A stretch of 64,000 nt of DNA, taken from positions 148,874,961 through 148,938,960 of the forward strand of contig OZ038382.1 in NCBI GenBank assembly GCA_964036045.1, given 5' to 3'. Shown here piece by piece: positions 59,826 to 64,000 of this stretch. This DNA comes from Eutreptiella sp. 'Long Island Sound 2002' (lineage: Eukaryota > Euglenozoa > Euglenophyceae > Eutreptiales > Eutreptiaceae). How positions within the stretch are numbered: position 1 is the stretch's first letter; each line of letters opens with the position of its first letter. The translations under genes were made by a program, and so were the position numbers. The notes beneath the pieces were generated by a model, which saw only the letters and a list, made by a program, of their open reading frames with translations, did no database searches and had not been told where the DNA came from.

Positions 59826-60749
59826 CCCCCCAGCGCGGGAACGCCCCAGATGCGCAGGCCCACCCCACGGGGGGCACACAGCCCCAAGCCACGTAGGGGA
59901 GAACCAGACCGGACTGCCCCCCCCCCCGAAAAAAAACAAAAAAACAAAAACAGAAAACAAACAAACCAAACGGAGCACGGGACCGGGGCAGGAAGCGCGG
60001 AGGGGCACGGACCGAGTGGAACGGCCCTACCAGCGCCCAGCACCAGGACCGCGCGAAGTGCGCGCGCCACACCAGCCGGAGGAGGGGGGGGGGAGCGCGG
60101 ACACCGCGGGAGCGCGAGCGCACACACACACAAAGGACACGCGGGGAATACCAGAAGGGCAACCGGACCGAGCCCGCAGAACGCACAGACCGCATGGAAT
60201 GGCGTACCAGCGAGGGAGGGGAAGGGACACCCGGACGGGACGGCCCGCCACACACATCGCAGGACACGCGGGGCGGGAAGGGGGAGACGGGGAGGACATG
60301 ACACCAGGCACCGGCCCGACCCCCCCGAACCGGCCGCGAGCGCCGCGCACACACGACCAGGGCACTGCACCCGCCAAGGCAGTAGTGGCGCACCGCGCCA
60401 CGCACCAGCCCCAAGGCTAGGCAGCCTCCACGCCAGCCCACAGGGGTCCCACTGGCGACAAGCCAGTAGCACGGGCCCGGCAGCGCCGGCGCCCCGGGCG
60501 ACCACACATGAGGGGGGCGATGCGGTGGGTAAGCGCCTGCAGCTACGGCAGCTAAGCGACGCACTGACCGGGGAGTGGCGAAATGGGGAAGCCGAGGAGG
60601 GACGGGGCTCCGAGCCCTGTGAACCCGGGGGACTCCGCCACTAGGCAGGAGGTGTGTCATGAAGGGCCCCCCACTAGGTCCCGGTGGAGAGGATATCACC
60701 TGGCCCGACCAGGTGGCCCCCCGGGGCTGAAAGGCGTCTAGTACCCGCA
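59822..60749. repeat. Very GC-rich locus, right part
   Basis: This continues the GC-rich locus beyond the A' insertion. It has C and G runs and a C-run followed by an A-rich tract (about 59921-59968). Two similar blocks lie near 60017 and 60191 (CGGACCGAGTGGAACGG and CAGACCGCATGGAATGG). Open frames on both strands are long but compositional. I recognise no protein. Together with 45315-46616 it could be part of a non-LTR element or a structured repeat, which is a guess. Confidence 0.5.
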
Positions 60750-60787
60750 AAATCAAACCTCAAACCTCAAACCTTGAACCTTGACCT
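60750..60787 (+). repeat. Short tandem repeat TCAAACC/TTGAACC
   Basis: About five imperfect 7-base units end the GC-rich locus. Short tandem tails like this occur at the 3' end of some non-LTR retrotransposons, which would fit a plus-strand element ending here. Confidence 0.55.
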
Positions 60788-61482
60788 CTTGTAGCGGTTG
60801 CTGCATTGGTTGCATACTCAAGTCTAGTTAAACATCTATCTAGGCGAAAGCTTGCTATGCGAGCATTCTTGAACTAGCACCACTAGATTCATGGAAGATA
60901 TTTTGGCCGATGTAAGCGGTAATTTCGTTCTTGATCCCTTGATTTTTGTCGACATTGAGGTTTACTTAAGTCAAACGGGCCCCGTACCGCCATAGCCTAG
61001 CCTTCTAAAAAAATGACATTTTTGTAAAGATTTGATTCTTTCTGGTATACGTAGCTAAACCACGGCTGCTAAGAAGATAGCACAAACACCCATGTTTATA
61101 CCCCCTGTTTGTACGTGGAGTAGTTTGCGCAACCAGAGTTCTACTTGTAGTTTGGACCACGATTGGCGGTTTTTTGGAAAGAAATTGTTTTTTGGGGCAA
61201 CGTGTACGGTTTATGGCTGCCACTGGTGTTTCCGGCGCATACAAGGCTATGTAAATCCTTGCAGCGGGCAAGATGCCCATGAACACATTCAATGGGTCCA
61301 ACTATTTGGCCTCTTATGGATCAAGCCACCAAAAAGATTCCTTGGCATAAGCTAAACTATCCAATTCTAACTTGCCGCATGGCTCTACACAAAGGTTGGG
61401 GCCTTAAGAACCTAAAGAACCCAGTGGAGGATTAGGTAGACAATAGTATAGCCACTACGCCCAACCCCTTTGACGGAACCTA
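60788..61482. other. Unassigned stretch without recognisable features
   Basis: About 0.7 kb of AT-richer sequence has no match elsewhere in the window that I can see. Frames of 98 residues (minus) and 87 residues (plus) overlap each other and resemble nothing I know. It may be host intergenic DNA or the flank of an older element. The last bases, CCTA at 61479-61482, are the candidate target-site duplicate of the next element. Confidence 0.4.
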
Positions 61483-63847
61483 TAAAGAAGGTCCCTACCA
61501 GGACCGGCCCCCGCTGTGCCCCTTCCGCCTGTTACCCCTGCTGATTTACTCCGGATCAACGATTGCATTTCTCAAAATCCTCAAATTCCAGGGTCCAAAA
61601 TCCAAAAATATAGAAAATGTAATCCTCCTTCAACCCTGAACAGCAACCAGATCCCACAAATACAGCAATAGCCCAATTCACAATCCAATACGGGCTGCGG
61701 GCTTCCGTTCAGCTCACCGGTTGTCTCACGGTGGCGGGGATGTACAGGAATTGCACCAAGGAAGAAAGCCCTGAAATTAGCATATGAACACAAATAATGC
61801 AAAGTTGGGGAAAGTGGTAAACATACACCTTCACAGCCATAAACCCGTCATTCCCTGGACTCAAGACCTTCCCTTGACTCACCAACATATTGCCCTGAAC
61901 CGGGTCAAATGAGATGGCTGAATGCCATGTGTCAAAGGTCACTACACAAACCCCAAAAATGTGTTCACTCCCAAGCCTCTAAATCCTAGCCCAATAGGGG
62001 AGGTGGCGTGTCATGGCCTAGAGTGGCACTCAGGACCATGCCCTACCCTGACATAACCTTGGTTGGGCTTGGAGTCGATTGGGCTTGGAGAACTGCCCCA
62101 TGATGATGACCTCACAACATGGCAAAATCAGGCAAATCACACCATTATGCCCAAAAGTCAATTATATACTCAAAAATGCGTACGGCAAATATTCAAATGC
62201 TCCATGCATGTGTCAAACCGGTACGTAATATACAAGGGTGATATAGACCAAAGGTCCCTGCCCAAGAATATCCCATCATTGGCTCTGAAACTCCTCCGGT
62301 TATGTACATGACATGCTTCACAAGTCAACACATGAATTTGAGACCTAATTTTGTGAGGCCTCGTGTGCCAAGCCAAAGTGACCACATGATCCGGCATTTG
62401 GTGAGGTGCAACACCGAAGCATATGCCAACATATAAGCAACATACCATAGTTCACGGATCTCTAGGCACTTTACTGTTAGCCGACCAGTCGAGCACATAA
62501 AATACAAAAATGAGCATAAAATGAGGTCAAAAACATGCAAATATGTCCAAATACAAAGTTGTCATGATAGTATATCTCTATGCTCACCCATGATATCCGC
62601 GCATGGTTCAATATACAAATGATTGGAACCATTTGCGAACAATTCCCCCACTTGGATCCCTAATCGGGCGCATGGAGATACCTTCGCCACTCGTATCTAC
62701 ATGCCCCATGAAAATGGGAGTGCACTCATGGATCTCCTTGCCAAACATACCATGAGCAATACATACGCGGTAGACTTAGTCTAGCGCTTTGAATTCCACA
62801 ATTGGGACATGGGCAAAGCCCTTGTCACCTGTGGCTCCCCATCTCTTCGGCCACACGAAGATATATAACATGGGCGTGAGCATATTGAAACACATACCAT
62901 GCATATAACACATACCCTCAAAAGTGGCTCCCACCATGGTATACCATGCCCCTCCATGGACATAACATCACGTTAAAAATACGTGGGAACCCAAGGAAAG
63001 TATCTATGCAACCCCAACACTCATGCGGTACACTCGAAAGTCGCAATAAAATATTCGGTTGCATGGTCCAAGAGTTATATATTACTTTATACCCTCTTGA
63101 CCATTATCCCTTGCTACACCGGGCATGTGTACACACCAAAGGCGTTTGATGCTTCCTAAATTAAGTTGAGACTAAGGCGCTTACAACGCAACCTTCCTTA
63201 TTCTCTTTCCTCACACTCGCGCGTAGATATGGCCCTTCAAAGTGGTCCCACGATTCACTTTTGTTTCCCTTATGTCTCCAAGTCAAATGGGTGGCAAGTA
63301 TAAGGGAAACCTGATTCGGGCATAGGGAAAAGAGTATGACCACTCGAAAAAGACCAAATCAAGTGCGGCGATGTCGAAGTCGAAAATCCGATTTCGACAT
63401 CGCGAAAAATTCAGATTAAAATTTCGAGTGCATATTTAGAAAATTGCGGAAGCAACGAACCCTTTACTGATGAAATCTGACCCTTCATCGGGGTTTCCGC
63501 CAAAATATCTGGAAATAACAGTTAACCAATCGGTTAACGCAAAATCGCGAGCCAACTGACAGTCGCCGATACATTGACCATCGGAACGAAAGGCTGAAAG
63601 ATTACGGAAACATTATGATAATAAAACCCTGTTGATTCCTGATATTCTGATATATAAATCTCCGCTGGCGGCGCCTCGGTACTGAATATGGCCGCTCATA
63701 GCCGGAATGACCAAACCTATCACACTATCACATTGGGTTAGGTCAGGTGGATGGGAGAGTATGATATCAGCCAATGGCGGCTTGCCGGCACATAGATACA
63801 CACCCCAAGTGACCCCAAGATGGCCACGGGGGTCCGAACCGGCTTCA
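61483..63847 (-). repeat. 3' LTR of a third A-family element (2365 bp)
   Basis: On the minus strand it starts TGAAGCCGG at 63847 and ends CTTCTTTA at 61483. It is closely similar to the A' LTRs, with small indels. A polypurine tract and the typical internal 3' sequence lie beyond its start, so it is the 3' LTR of an element whose body lies right of the window. The hairpin is near 63368-63403. Confidence 0.93.
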
Positions 63848-63858
63848 CCCCCCTTCTC
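63848..63858 (-). other. Polypurine tract of the third A-family element
   Basis: GAGAAGGGGGG on the minus strand equals the tract of A at 9552-9562. Confidence 0.85.
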
Positions 63859-64000
63859 AGAGCGTTGTTACCGCTCGGAAGTCATTGAAGAGAGGACGGA
63901 AGGACCCCAATGGGCTCCAACCCCCCCCCCCCCATGTCCCAAGGACACATGGAGGCCCCACACACGTCGTAGGCGTCCCCCATGCCCCAAGGGAGGGGTG
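63859..64000 (-). mobile_element. Internal 3' edge of the third A-family element
   Basis: This matches the untranslated region upstream of the polypurine tract in A and A', including the G run (13 bases, 63921-63933 as C). The element continues beyond the window. Confidence 0.85.

Noticed and set aside
59587-60756. Open frame of 389 codons on the minus strand
   Set aside because: It runs from GC-rich low-complexity DNA into the start of the A' LTR, so it crosses an insertion boundary and cannot be an old gene.
61005-61355. Overlapping frames of 98 (minus) and 87 (plus) codons
   Set aside because: There is no recognisable domain, no second copy, and overlap on opposite strands; too weak to call a gene.

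Overview
The window is eukaryotic repeat DNA built almost entirely from LTR retrotransposons of the Ty3/gypsy type. I find no convincing host gene, rRNA gene or canonical tRNA gene. Long LTRs (about 2.35 and 2.7 kb), GC-rich coding parts, AT-richer LTRs, C-terminal chromodomains and Met-tRNA-like primer binding sites suggest a repeat-rich nuclear genome, perhaps an alga or other protist. The sequence does not fix the species.

Layout. 1-11918: element A (+), cut by the window start, with 5' LTR part, PBS, gag, pol, PPT and 3' LTR. A sits inside the gag of element B (+), whose remainder (gag end, pol, PPT, 3' LTR) covers 11919-20041. 20042-31289: element C (-), a third lineage with a very large gag and a chromodomain pol, whose LTRs I cannot define. 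31290-42635: element B' (-), nearly complete but decayed, with an intact 3' LTR and a truncated 5' LTR. 42636-45314: an old, divergent LTR related to A. 45315-46616 and 59822-60749: one very GC-rich, partly tandem-repeated locus split by the complete element A' (-, 46617-59821), which is flanked by CCCA on both sides. 60788-61482: about 0.7 kb without recognisable features. 61483-64000: 3' LTR and internal edge of a further A-family element (-).

Coding logic. In all three lineages gag and pol lie in the same frame and are separated by one stop codon: UAG-AGG in A and A', UGA-CGG in B and B', UAG-CGG in C. No ATG follows the stop before the protease region, so stop-codon suppression is the simplest model for making Gag-Pol. 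Pol order is protease, an extra 'FAS' domain shared by the three lineages, reverse transcriptase, RNase H, integrase, chromodomain. Every copy also carries premature stops or frameshifts, so none looks autonomous, although gag of A' is open throughout. LTR similarity (8 differences in 1076 bases for A) indicates fairly recent insertion of A and A'.

The strongest candidates for something undescribed are the shared stop-codon architecture, the extra domain between protease and reverse transcriptase, and a hairpin in the A-family LTR that shows a compensatory base-pair change in the divergent copy.
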